Assembly: GCA_030425385.1 (NCBI GenBank)
Contig: JAUIAH010000004.1
Location: 282,067-346,066 of the forward strand
Direction of reading: 5' to 3'
DNA from: Verrucomicrobiia bacterium
Lineage (GTDB): Bacteria > Verrucomicrobiota > Verrucomicrobiia > Verrucomicrobiales > DEV007
DNA length: 64,000 bases
Shown: piece after piece, positions 44,790 to 54,465 of the stretch
Layout of the letters: every line of letters starts with the position of its first letter
Position numbering within the stretch: the first letter of the stretch is position 1
Made by a program: the position numbers and the translations under genes
The notes under the pieces: generated by a model
Told to the model about the DNA's origin: nothing
Databases searched by the model: none
The model's input: the letters and a program-made list of their open reading frames with translations, nothing else

Positions 44790-46936
44790 TGACGTTTCAT
44801 TGGTCATGGCAGAGTGGCTGGTTCTGGATGGGACTCGCACTCTTTCTTGCAATCAGCGGCATCAGCCTGTGGAATGCATTTCGTCGTCAGCAGTTTGCAT
44901 TGGAAGGGCTTCGGATCTTCCTCGCGGCGCTCCTTTGCCTCGCGCTGACCAAGCCTGAAACGTGGAGGCGCCAAGCCTCTTCGGAGCCTCCGACGTTTGT
45001 GGTCTTACAAGACCACTCCGGCAGCATGGAGACGCTGGACATGCCGATGGAGGAGGGGCAAGGAACAGCGAGTCGGCAGGCCTGGATGGAGGCGCAAACT
45101 CTGGAGAAGGAGGGATTCCGATTCGAGAAGAGGCGCTTTGAAAGTCGTGCTAGTGGGAGGACCAATATCCATGCGGCTCTCACGGAAGTGCTAGACAGTC
45201 GCCCTCTTCCTGAGGGAATCGTGCTCTATTCCGATGGGGATTGGAATGCAGGCGAATCGCCAGAAACGCTCGCTCTGCGCTTCCGTCGGCAAGGTATCCC
45301 GGTCGTCACCGTGCCTGTGGGGCAAAGCCGAGCCCTGCCTGATATTCGCCTGCAGTGGCTGCCGATGCCCAAGACGGTTCTGTTAGAAGAGCCCACGCGG
45401 TTGCCTTTCCGTTTGGAGAATCACCTTGACCGAGAAGTGGAAGTGACGGTGACCTTCCAGGCGGGTGATGAGGCTGATCCAGAGTCGCGTGTCTTACTGC
45501 TCGCACCGGGCCAAGTCCGCGACGAGCACATGCTCTGGAGACCAGAGACCCTTGGAGCGCAAAGCCTAACGCTGACCACTCCGGTCCTGCCGGGAGAAAC
45601 GCGCGAGGATAACAATGTAGCGGAAATCACGGTCGACGTGAAGCGTGATCGCTTACAAGTGTTAGTGATTGATTCCGCGCCGCGATGGGAATTCCGCTAC
45701 CTGCGCAACGCCCTCATGCGCGATCCGAACGTGGACCTTGCCTGCGTCCTCTTTCACCCGGATCCCGAAATGGGGCTTGGTCGGGGGCCGAGCTATTTGG
45801 ACGCCTTCCCGCCTGACGAAGAGGCTCTCAATAGTTATGATGTCGTCTTCCTTGGCGATGTCGGCGTGGGAGAGGGGCAACTCACCGAACCGCAAGCCCT
45901 GCTTCTCCGAGGGTTGGTCGAGGATCAGGCCAGCGGCCTTGTCTTTATTCCAGGGCGCCGGGGGCATCAGGCGCGACTGCGAGAATCCTCTATGGAAGAG
46001 CTCTTTCCAGTGAGCCTGGACCCTGACATCGATGCGGCCGGGGTTCAAGCGGCGGTGCCGAGTCCCCTGGAACTCACGCCGCTCGGTCGCGAAAGTGTGC
46101 TCACGATGTTAGGCTCTTCGCCGAATGAGAATGCCGTCATTTGGCGTTCCCTGCCAGGCTTCTACTGGCACGCGCCGGTCTTGCGTGCCAAGGCTGGGAG
46201 CCAGGTGCTGGCCGTGCATGCGGAAGCCCGCAATGCGCACGGTCGCTTGCCTTTGCTCGTCACGCGACCCTTCGGGATGGGGAAAGTTCTCTACTTGGGA
46301 ACCGATGGCGCCTGGCGTTGGCGTCGGGGAGTCGAGGATCGCTATCATTATCGCTTTTGGAGCCAGGTGGCGCAATGGATGGCCTACCAACGGAACCTCT
46401 CCGAAAGTGCGCGTGGACGCATCATTGCCTATCCGGAATCGCCGAAGCAAGGACGAGAAGTGTCTCTGCATGCCACCTTGTTAGATGGCAATCGGAGCCC
46501 ACTCACCCATGCGGAGGCCACCGTGAGATGGCAGGCACCCTCGGGCGAGGAAGGTGTCCTGACGCTAGCGGAGACAGGTGGTGCTTGGGGAGCCTATCGC
46601 GGTCAGTTCACTCCCGAAGAAAGTGGACCCTATCAATTAGACGTCCTGGTGGATGGGCAAGCCCACGGCATCACCGCGACGCTCGCCGTGGGGGCCAGCA
46701 TTCAGGAAAGCATCGGAGATCCTGCCCGACCCGAAGTTCTTCGGCGGCTCGCGGAAGCGACGGGTGGCACGGCCCTTGCGCCAGGCGCCTCTGTTGTCGA
46801 TGCGCTGCAACGCTTGCGTCCACCAGAGACCATCGTGATCCGTCGTGAATGGTGGCATCACCCTCTACTGTTGACGTTCCTCATCGGTGGCCTCGGCCTC
46901 TATTGGTGGCTCCGCAAACGGGCTGGATTGATCTAG
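44786..46936 (+). CDS. Large VWA-type membrane protein of the MoxR cluster
   Basis: A 716-residue protein with two N-terminal helices (about 13-28 and 40-58), a VWA domain (TFVVLQDHSGSMETLDMP, where the DxSxS motif is HSGSM with Asp before it), immunoglobulin-like beta regions, a glutamine-amidotransferase-like segment (VLVIDSAPRWEFRYLRNALM and GLVFIPGRRGHQARLRES) and a final helix (about 690-708). The last two domains are typical of large VWA proteins next to BatA in Bacteroidota and Verrucomicrobiota. The start overlaps the previous stop (ATGA). Confidence 0.83.
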   Translation: MMTFHWSWQSGWFWMGLALFLAISGISLWNAFRRQQFALEGLRIFLAALLCLALTKPETWRRQASSEPPTFVVLQDHSGSMETLDMPMEEGQGTASRQAWMEAQTLEKEGFRFEKRRFESRASGRTNIHAALTEVLDSRPLPEGIVLYSDGDWNAGESPETLALRFRRQGIPVVTVPVGQSRALPDIRLQWLPMPKTVLLEEPTRLPFRLENHLDREVEVTVTFQAGDEADPESRVLLLAPGQVRDEHMLWRPETLGAQSLTLTTPVLPGETREDNNVAEITVDVKRDRLQVLVIDSAPRWEFRYLRNALMRDPNVDLACVLFHPDPEMGLGRGPSYLDAFPPDEEALNSYDVVFLGDVGVGEGQLTEPQALLLRGLVEDQASGLVFIPGRRGHQARLRESSMEELFPVSLDPDIDAAGVQAAVPSPLELTPLGRESVLTMLGSSPNENAVIWRSLPGFYWHAPVLRAKAGSQVLAVHAEARNAHGRLPLLVTRPFGMGKVLYLGTDGAWRWRRGVEDRYHYRFWSQVAQWMAYQRNLSESARGRIIAYPESPKQGREVSLHATLLDGNRSPLTHAEATVRWQAPSGEEGVLTLAETGGAWGAYRGQFTPEESGPYQLDVLVDGQAHGITATLAVGASIQESIGDPARPEVLRRLAEATGGTALAPGASVVDALQRLRPPETIVIRREWWHHPLLLTFLIGGLGLYWWLRKRAGLI

Positions 46937-47011
46937 AGAACATGGATAAATGATAGTGTGTTTGTGGGTGAATGATAGCTTCGGAAGTTGGCGAGAGAAA
47001 CCGAGTGGAAC

Positions 47012-47039
47012 CGACTTTGTGAAATATTTCACAAAGTCG
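47012..47039. promoter_or_regulatory. Perfect 28-bp palindrome containing a Rex-type operator
   Basis: The central 18 bp, TTGTGAAATATTTCACAA (47017-47034), matches the Rex operator consensus TTGTGAA-N4-TTCACAA exactly, and five further base pairs on each side are also symmetrical. It lies 68 bp upstream of the type II NADH dehydrogenase start, a classic Rex target in Bacillus and Streptomyces. Confidence 0.8.
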
Positions 47040-47107
47040 CTTGCCTTTGCACCGTGCGTGCGGATCTTCCTGGCGTATGGAACTTGAAACTCACGAGGAG
47101 GTGCCCG

Positions 47108-48415
47108 ATGGCTCCGGTTCCTCCATTGCAGAAAGTTAAGGTGCTAGTCCTTGGGGCTGGCTTCGGTGGCCTTGAGTGTTGTAAGAAACTCAAGAGTTCT
47201 CAGTTTGAGGTCACTCTGTTAGATAAGCAGAATCACCATTTGTTCCAGCCGCTTCTTTATCAAGTGGCGACGGCAAGTCTTGCCGCTCCTGATGTGGCGA
47301 GCCCGATCCGTGAGATCCTGGCAGATCAGCCGAATGTTCGCGTCTTCATGGAAGAGATTGAGAGCATTGATCTGGAGGCTGGACGCGTGCACACGGTCGA
47401 TCGCGCCCATGGCTATGACTATCTTGTCATCGCGCTGGGCGTTCGCACTGGGTACTTTGGACACTCTGATTGGGAAGCTTATGCCCCGGGAATGAAATCG
47501 CTCGAAGACGCCCGCCAATTGCGTCATCAGGTTCTGCAGGCGCTCGAGCGTGCAGAACTTTGTGAGGATGCTGAGGAACGTCGGCGACTTCTGACCGTGG
47601 TGATTGTGGGAGGTGGCCCTACGGGTGTCGAATTGGCAGGAGCGTTCACGGAACTCATCCATCGTACGCTCCGAGATGGGTTCCAGAATGTGCAGCCCTC
47701 TGATTTGCGGGTCATCCTGGTGGAAGGTGCTGATCACGTGCTGGGCATGTTTGATGAAGATCAATCAGCCTATGCGGAGGAACGTCTACGCAAACTGGGG
47801 ATCGACGTGCGCACAGGAACGATCGTCAACGATGTGAAAGAAGGGCGCGTCGTGCTCGGCGAGGAGACGTTGGAAGCCGCCAATATCATTTGGGCTGCGG
47901 GAACGGAAGCCAATCCGGTGACGGCCACCTTGGACGTGGAGAAAGATCGCGGAGGGCGCCTCATGGTTGGTCCAGATGGTAGCTTGCCTGGCCATCCTAA
48001 CGTCTTTGCCATAGGAGATATTGCCCATTGCAAGGACAAGAACGGCGTAGTCGTCCCCCAACTTGGTGCCGCCGCGATCCAGATGGGGAAACACGTGGCC
48101 AAACTCATTCGCGACGAGGTGCGCTTGGGAGAAACGTCCATGCGCGAGCACCGTAATTTGGTAAGGCGCCAGTTCGCTTATTTCGACAAGGGCACCATGG
48201 CGATCATCGGCAAATCGGCCGCCGTGGTGAAAGCGAAACGGCTCAAGATGCGCGGCTTTCTCGCCTGGTTGGCCTGGCTCTTTGTCCATCTTCTGCTCTT
48301 GGTCGGCTTTCGCAACAAGCTCGCGGTCTTGCTGCAGTGGGGATTCGCCTACATCAAGGGCCGTCGCAGCGCGCGGCTGATTGTGAGTCCTGACAAGCGA
48401 GTCAAGAACGCCTAA
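47108..48415 (+). CDS. ndh: Type II NADH:quinone oxidoreductase (NDH-2)
   Basis: A 435-residue membrane-associated flavoprotein that oxidises NADH without pumping protons. The FAD-binding LVLGAGFGGLECCKKL and the NAD-binding VVIVGGGPTGVELAGAF are both intact. FAIGDIAHCKDKNGVVVPQL with the following GAAAIQMGKHVA is the quinone-site/FAD signature, and a C-terminal hydrophobic stretch (WLAWLFVHLLLLVGFRNK) anchors it to the membrane. ATG 47108 is set by a strong GAGGAGG about 6 nt upstream. The Rex-type palindrome upstream predicts repression when NADH is low. Confidence 0.92.
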   Translation: MAPVPPLQKVKVLVLGAGFGGLECCKKLKSSQFEVTLLDKQNHHLFQPLLYQVATASLAAPDVASPIREILADQPNVRVFMEEIESIDLEAGRVHTVDRAHGYDYLVIALGVRTGYFGHSDWEAYAPGMKSLEDARQLRHQVLQALERAELCEDAEERRRLLTVVIVGGGPTGVELAGAFTELIHRTLRDGFQNVQPSDLRVILVEGADHVLGMFDEDQSAYAEERLRKLGIDVRTGTIVNDVKEGRVVLGEETLEAANIIWAAGTEANPVTATLDVEKDRGGRLMVGPDGSLPGHPNVFAIGDIAHCKDKNGVVVPQLGAAAIQMGKHVAKLIRDEVRLGETSMREHRNLVRRQFAYFDKGTMAIIGKSAAVVKAKRLKMRGFLAWLAWLFVHLLLLVGFRNKLAVLLQWGFAYIKGRRSARLIVSPDKRVKNA

Positions 48416-48489
48416 AGTTGCGCCACGTCGCGCTCGTCGGCTCTTCGATTTCCCTTGGAGGGTGGCGGCCGTTGTGGCGTAGTGGAGCC

Positions 48490-50082
48490 ATGAAGACGAT
48501 CTTTCGAGTGCTCGTGGTTCTGGTCGCGGTGGCTTCCCGTCTCGCCGCGCAGGATGCGCAGCGGCCTAACATTCTCTTTGCCTTTGCAGATGACTGGGGG
48601 CGGTATGCGAGTGCGTATGGGAAATTGGAGCCCGGGGGGCCGAATGATCTTGTGCACACGCCGCACTTCGATCGTGTGGCGCGGGAGGGCGTGCTGTTTC
48701 GCAACGCTTTTGTGACCGCGCCTTCGTGCACTCCTTGCCGGAGTTCCCTGCTTTCAGGGCAGTATTTCTGGCGCACAGGCCGTGGTGCGATCCTTCAGGG
48801 GGCGGTGTGGGATGCATCGATCCCTTCCTTTCCGCTGCTGTTAGAGGCAGAAGGCTATCATATCGGCTACACCTCCAAGGTGTGGACACCAGGATCTCCA
48901 GCGCATGCCCCCTTTGGCGGACCTAACAAATATGCTTATAAGAAACACGGCCAGGCGTTCAATGGCTTTAGTCAACGGGTGAGTTCGGCAAACGACATCG
49001 ACGCTGGCAAGGAGCACCTTTACGCGCAGGTGCGCGGGAATTTCGTCGACTTTCTGGAGGCGAACGCGGGGGAGAATCCGTGGTGCTATTGGTTTGGATC
49101 CACCAACTGTCACCGGAAGTGGATTCAGGGGTCAGGGAAGGCGCTGTGGGGAATTGATCCAGAAGGATTGAAGGGGAAATTGCCGCCCTTTCTTCCAGAT
49201 GTGCCGGTGGTGCGGGAGGACTTCGCGGACTACCTGGGTGAGGTGCAAGCGTTTGACGCGATGTTAGGTGTGCTCATCCAGCAATTGAAAGAAGCGGGTG
49301 CGTTGGAGAACACAATCATCGTGGTGAGCGGGGATCATGGGTTTCCAGGGATGCCGCAGGGGAAATGCAACCTCTACGACTTTGGCGTGGCGGTGCCGCT
49401 GGCGGTGCGGTGGCCGGGGAAGGTGCCAGCAGGGCGTGTGTTAGACGACTTTGTCAATCTGATCGATCTGGCACCGACTTTCTTGGAAATGGCTGGAGAA
49501 CAGCCATTGGCAGTGATGTCAGGGAAGAGTCTCATGCCGATCCTCAGCTCGGACCAAAGTGGTCAGGTAGACCCGACGCGTGATCATGTGATCGTGGGGC
49601 GCGAGCGCCACGTGGCCAAGGCGCGTCGGCGGCAGATGCCCTATCCACAGCGAGCGATTCGCACGAAGGACTTCCTCTACATCCGCAACTTTAAGCCGGA
49701 TCGGTGGCCGATGGGGAGCGGCCCTGGCATGGGGGCCGCTGACGGACCCATGCCCTCCTATGAGAAACTGCGAGAGAACACCTTTGCGGCCTTCGCGGAT
49801 CTTGATGCCAGTCCAAGCAAAGCCTGGATCATTGAGCATCGTGAGGAGCCCGAGATGGCGAAATACTTTCAGATTGCGTTTGGGCGTCGCCCTGCCGAAG
49901 AGCTTTATGATCTTCGAAAGGACCCTCACCAAATGACGAATGTGGCCACGGACAAGGCTTATGCGGAAACGCTTGCAGAACTTGAGGGGCGGTTGTTAGG
50001 CGTCCTGCGGGAGACAGGAGATCCGCGAGTGACGGGTGATGGAGCCACCTACGACTTGCCTCCATTCGCAGACGGACCTTGA
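48490..50082 (+). CDS. Secreted type I sulfatase
   Basis: A 530-residue sulfatase with a signal peptide (MKTIFRVLVVLVAVASRLAA). The metal-site FAFADDWGRY is followed by the formylglycine motif CTPCRSSLLSGQ (Cys about residue 79); the second Cys at the variable position is unusual but fits CxPxR. VVSGDHGFPGMPQGKCN carries the conserved metal-binding D-H pair. It resembles heparan N-sulfatase-type family members more than arylsulfatase A, but this is only by general pattern. The gene stands alone after ndh. Confidence 0.9.
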   Translation: MKTIFRVLVVLVAVASRLAAQDAQRPNILFAFADDWGRYASAYGKLEPGGPNDLVHTPHFDRVAREGVLFRNAFVTAPSCTPCRSSLLSGQYFWRTGRGAILQGAVWDASIPSFPLLLEAEGYHIGYTSKVWTPGSPAHAPFGGPNKYAYKKHGQAFNGFSQRVSSANDIDAGKEHLYAQVRGNFVDFLEANAGENPWCYWFGSTNCHRKWIQGSGKALWGIDPEGLKGKLPPFLPDVPVVREDFADYLGEVQAFDAMLGVLIQQLKEAGALENTIIVVSGDHGFPGMPQGKCNLYDFGVAVPLAVRWPGKVPAGRVLDDFVNLIDLAPTFLEMAGEQPLAVMSGKSLMPILSSDQSGQVDPTRDHVIVGRERHVAKARRRQMPYPQRAIRTKDFLYIRNFKPDRWPMGSGPGMGAADGPMPSYEKLRENTFAAFADLDASPSKAWIIEHREEPEMAKYFQIAFGRRPAEELYDLRKDPHQMTNVATDKAYAETLAELEGRLLGVLRETGDPRVTGDGATYDLPPFADGP

Positions 50083-50092
50083 GCGATGCAAA

Positions 50093-51139
50093 CTAGAAAC
50101 CCTGAAGCATCACTTCTAACTGTGTGCGGACCATGTCCCCCATGCTTTGACATCGGGAGAAGGCATCGGTTTCGTGGTGGCAATTGAGTTCCTCTATGAG
50201 ATTGCTGAGGTGATCGTCGGGAGCCAGGGGATCTTCTGCCATGATGGCTAACAGATCGTTGAAACGTTTCTTCCCGAGCCGCACTCGCGTGGAGATGAGG
50301 GATCGCTCTTCATTCTGGTATTGCTGAATGGTGGGAAAGTTGAGCAGTTCAGAGACGAGTTTGACCACGGGTTGATTGTCTTCAAAGAACTGGCTGAGAT
50401 ACATGTTCCGCGTCCCGGCGTAAGATTGATAGTCGAAATCAATGGGACGCACACGGTATTGCACCTCTTCAAAGTCCGGCGTGATGTCGACGACGTAGTT
50501 CACTGTCCGCATGTCCCCCAGGAGGCGGATGAAGCAGCGGAGGTTGAATTTGACAAACTCTTTGGCGACGCGAACGCGATTGAGATCTTCGCGTTCGAGA
50601 TAGTCTCGGATGAAGACGTCGCCCGGAATCCCCGCGATGTGCTCTTCGATCAGGGTGTTGTCGTAAGTGAGGAAATTGATCCGATTGGGAGAGAGGATGT
50701 ACTCAAGCTCTAGCCCATAGACCCGCGAGGCATCGGCGACTTTCACATAGTAGTGATCATAGTTGTCATTAAAGCGGTTCCGCACGCGGACGCGAAAGGG
50801 GCGGGAATTTCCGAACTGCCCGAAGTCGATCCGGTCAATATTCAAGTGCTCAGTGAGCGCGACGTTGCCACCAATCTTGAGCTGAGCGTAGATCGCGGTG
50901 AGGCGCTTCTTCAGATGGTCCATTTCCACCGAGGGATAGACCACTGTCTGCCAGAGCGTTTCGTTGCCCTGTGGATCGAGACAGGGAAAAGATTCGCGAA
51001 AGTGACAGAGATCTCGGTAGATGTTGGGAATGTCAGACTCTCGCCGATACTTCTTGAGATATTCGCGGAACGAAGGGGAGATGTCGTAGGTGGTCTTCCG
51101 TTTGGAAATGACATTCCAGCTGTTTCCCAAGGTCGTCAT
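50093..51139 (-). CDS. Conserved-looking protein with possible kinase-like fold
   Basis: A 348-residue protein I cannot assign. It has no signal peptide or helix. Some segments follow the order of protein-kinase/aminoglycoside-kinase folds: a beta strand with lysine (YYVKVADASRVYGLELEYIL), a hinge-like NTLIEEHIAGIPGDVFIRDY, a loop LLGDMRTVNYVVDITPDF that resembles the catalytic GDxxxxN, and RPIDFDYQSYAG that resembles the metal-binding D(F/Y)D. The resemblance is mine and untested. It lies 15 bp after the aldo/keto reductase gene on the same strand, so the two may be co-transcribed. Confidence 0.65.
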   Translation of the reverse strand: MTTLGNSWNVISKRKTTYDISPSFREYLKKYRRESDIPNIYRDLCHFRESFPCLDPQGNETLWQTVVYPSVEMDHLKKRLTAIYAQLKIGGNVALTEHLNIDRIDFGQFGNSRPFRVRVRNRFNDNYDHYYVKVADASRVYGLELEYILSPNRINFLTYDNTLIEEHIAGIPGDVFIRDYLEREDLNRVRVAKEFVKFNLRCFIRLLGDMRTVNYVVDITPDFEEVQYRVRPIDFDYQSYAGTRNMYLSQFFEDNQPVVKLVSELLNFPTIQQYQNEERSLISTRVRLGKKRFNDLLAIMAEDPLAPDDHLSNLIEELNCHHETDAFSRCQSMGDMVRTQLEVMLQGF

Positions 51140-51154
51140 GATGGTGGGGAATGG

Positions 51155-52195
<1,041 letters not shown>

Positions 52196-52246
52196 GGGGG
52201 CAGCTTGAAGCATTCGCGCGCAATCTCAATGCAAATGGATCAGCTC

Positions 52247-52274
52247 TTGCATGCGGTCGGGCGTCCACTAGGAT
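52247..52274 (+). promoter_or_regulatory. Candidate promoter of the DapA-family lyase gene
   Basis: TTGCAT (52247-52252), 16 nt, TAGGAT (52269-52274). The ATG at 52285 is 10 nt downstream, implying a leader of about 3 nt. Confidence 0.45.
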
Positions 52275-52284
52275 CCCACTATAC

Positions 52285-53208
52285 ATGGACAAGGTTACTG
52301 GACTGGTAGCAGCCACTTTCACGCCTTTGCGAGCGGATGGGCAAGTGGATCTAGAGAGGATCCCGGGATTGGTAAGCCACTTGCATGGGTGGGATATCGC
52401 GGGGCTTTACATTAATGGGACCACGGGAGAGGGCATGGCGCTCTCCGTGGAGGAGCGGATGGCCACCGCGGAGGCCTATCACAAGGCGGCACAAGGCAAG
52501 ATGAAGACCCTGATTCAGGTGGGCCACGAGAATGTCCCCGATGCCGTTGCCTTGACGAAACATGCTGTCAGCCTCGGCGTGGACGCGGTGTCGGCCACAC
52601 CGCCAGTCTATTTCAAACCATCGACCATTGAGCATCTGCTAGACTATCTGGAAGTCGTGGCTGGAGCCGCTGGAAACGTGCCCTTCTATTATTATCACAT
52701 TCCGGCAATGACAGGCGTCGCGATCGATGCGTGTGCCTTCCTGGAGGAGGCAGCGAAACGCCTGCCGAATCTCGCAGGGGTCAAATACTCCCACATGGAT
52801 TTGGCAACCTTACAAGCCTGTGTGGAGCACGACTCGGGACGTTTTGACATGCTCTTCGGCGTGGATGAGATGCTGTTAGGTGCCATGGCCATGGGCTGTC
52901 GGGGAGCGGTGGGATCGACCTACAACTTTGCCGCACCGCTCTATCATCGCATGATTGCTGCCTTTGAAAGCGGAGACCTCGAGACAGCGCGCCTCTGGCA
53001 GGGACGCTCCATCGAATTAGTGCGCTTGTTAGGTGAATTGTGTGGAGGGCGGCTTGGCCTGAAGCCTTTGATGGGGTTGATCGGCCAGGATTGTGGCCCT
53101 CACCGTTTGCCTAATCGAGATCCTCAGCGTGGCTGCGTGGAAGAGCTGCGTGTGCGATTGGAGGCGCTGGGATTTTATCAGTGGATCTCGGGCGAACCCT
53201 GCGACTAA
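52285..53208 (+). CDS. DapA/NanA-family lyase, N-acetylneuraminate lyase-like
   Basis: A 307-residue TIM-barrel class I aldolase. The GTTGEG motif (residues 46-51) binds the pyruvate carboxylate, VPFYYYHIPAMTGV provides the catalytic Tyr (about 137) and AGVKYSHMDL the Schiff-base Lys (about 166). YYYHIPAxTGV with VKxSxxDL is the pattern of animal-type and bacterial sialate lyases rather than dihydrodipicolinate synthase (which has YNVPxRTG). It probably cleaves sialic acid or a related 2-keto acid. No other sialic-acid catabolic genes are adjacent. Confidence 0.85.
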   Translation: MDKVTGLVAATFTPLRADGQVDLERIPGLVSHLHGWDIAGLYINGTTGEGMALSVEERMATAEAYHKAAQGKMKTLIQVGHENVPDAVALTKHAVSLGVDAVSATPPVYFKPSTIEHLLDYLEVVAGAAGNVPFYYYHIPAMTGVAIDACAFLEEAAKRLPNLAGVKYSHMDLATLQACVEHDSGRFDMLFGVDEMLLGAMAMGCRGAVGSTYNFAAPLYHRMIAAFESGDLETARLWQGRSIELVRLLGELCGGRLGLKPLMGLIGQDCGPHRLPNRDPQRGCVEELRVRLEALGFYQWISGEPCD

Positions 53209-53219
53209 GTTATTACGAC

Positions 53220-54419
53220 GTGAATCAACGCGAACGAGAGTCCAAGGCAGAGCGCGCTCCCGAGGTGGAAGTGCAACCACGGCGTGGGAAGGCGGCCTCA
53301 AACACGTCCACGGTGCAAACGATGATGCAGGAGTATCTCCAGCGCCTCAAAAGGGAGTCGGCGCCACCATCAGAGGAGCCGTCACCTGATCAAGAAGAGA
53401 ATGCCCCGTCGCCAGCCAAGGCACGCCTGGAACGGCGAGGTGACGTGGCGGGACGCGATCGCCTCAACTATCGGTTGAACTTCACAGAGCAGCGACGTCT
53501 GGAGCGCGATGTGGAGAAGGTGCGCGAGGACGCTTTCGAGCAATCGATGACGGGACGACTCTATCATTCGCCTCTCACGCGATGGTGCTTCAATCAGCGG
53601 ACGCGACGCTTGGAGAAATTGATCATCGTAGGCTTGTTGGTAGGCGTGGTCGGCCTGTTGCTCGCGGTCACCTTTACCCAACGTGAAGTGGCCGAGGCCG
53701 CTGAACCTGTGCAGGAGGAGACACCAATCGAGAATCTCGGAGTGGCTTTGTTAGAAGGGCGGGAAGCGTCTGAGGATTGCATCCGCCGATTCTTCGAGGC
53801 CGAATCCATGGAAGAGGTCCTTCCGTTGATCCGACATCCGGAGGTCCTGAAGCCGGTGATGGAACGTTGGTATGCACGGCACGAACATCGACAGGAAGCT
53901 GATATCGTCTTTGAGACCGTGAAGATCAAAGAACTGGAGGGGGCTCGGTTCTACCTCCACTTTGTTCGTCTGCAAGATGACGTGGATCCCCGACCGATTG
54001 CTGTCGAGGATACGGCAGATGGATTCAAGGTCGATTGGGAGACGGCAGTGGGGTATCAGGCCATGGATTGGAAGCGCTTCATGAATGAGCGTCCCACCGA
54101 GACAGTCTACATGCGGGTGGTCGCGCGGGCGGATGACTACTACAATTTCGAATTTCATGACAGTGCCGTGTGGGCTTGTTATCGCTTGTCTCATCCCGAT
54201 GAGGAAACCTCGCTCTATGGCTACGTGAAGCGGTTCTCCGAGCGGGAACGGCAGTTGCAGGACGCCATCGGTCAGGATCCTAGTGGGTCAGACTACTTTG
54301 TCTTGGGCTTGCGTTTTCCCGAGGGGGCAGGCTCCGATCACGCCGTGGAGATCGTCGAGATCCAGCGTTCCAAGTGGGTGGAAACTTACGAGTTGGGGCA
54401 GACGCATTTCGATCTCTAG
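53220..54419 (+). CDS. Single-pass membrane protein of unknown family (paralogue of 13809-15380)
   Basis: A 399-residue protein. The N-terminal 130 residues are charged, with coiled-coil potential (NFTEQRRLERDVEKVREDAF). One helix lies at about 137-157 (LIIVGLLVGVVGLLLAVTF). The C-terminal domain is clearly related to that of 13809-15380: compare RVVARADDYYNFEFHDSAVW, YGYVKRFSERERQLQ and VEIVEIQRSKWVETY. GTG 53220 is chosen because it starts 12 nt after the lyase stop; GTG 53181 would lie within the lyase gene. Function unknown. Confidence 0.75.
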   Translation: MNQRERESKAERAPEVEVQPRRGKAASNTSTVQTMMQEYLQRLKRESAPPSEEPSPDQEENAPSPAKARLERRGDVAGRDRLNYRLNFTEQRRLERDVEKVREDAFEQSMTGRLYHSPLTRWCFNQRTRRLEKLIIVGLLVGVVGLLLAVTFTQREVAEAAEPVQEETPIENLGVALLEGREASEDCIRRFFEAESMEEVLPLIRHPEVLKPVMERWYARHEHRQEADIVFETVKIKELEGARFYLHFVRLQDDVDPRPIAVEDTADGFKVDWETAVGYQAMDWKRFMNERPTETVYMRVVARADDYYNFEFHDSAVWACYRLSHPDEETSLYGYVKRFSERERQLQDAIGQDPSGSDYFVLGLRFPEGAGSDHAVEIVEIQRSKWVETYELGQTHFDL

Positions 54420-54465
54420 AGAGGATTGGCTTCCCTTTCTCGGGGGCAGATGCTACCACGGAGGC

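Noticed and set aside
46141..46848. Second frame inside the VWA protein gene
   Set aside because: Arg/Gly/Ser-rich shadow translation; the overlapping frame has clear domains.
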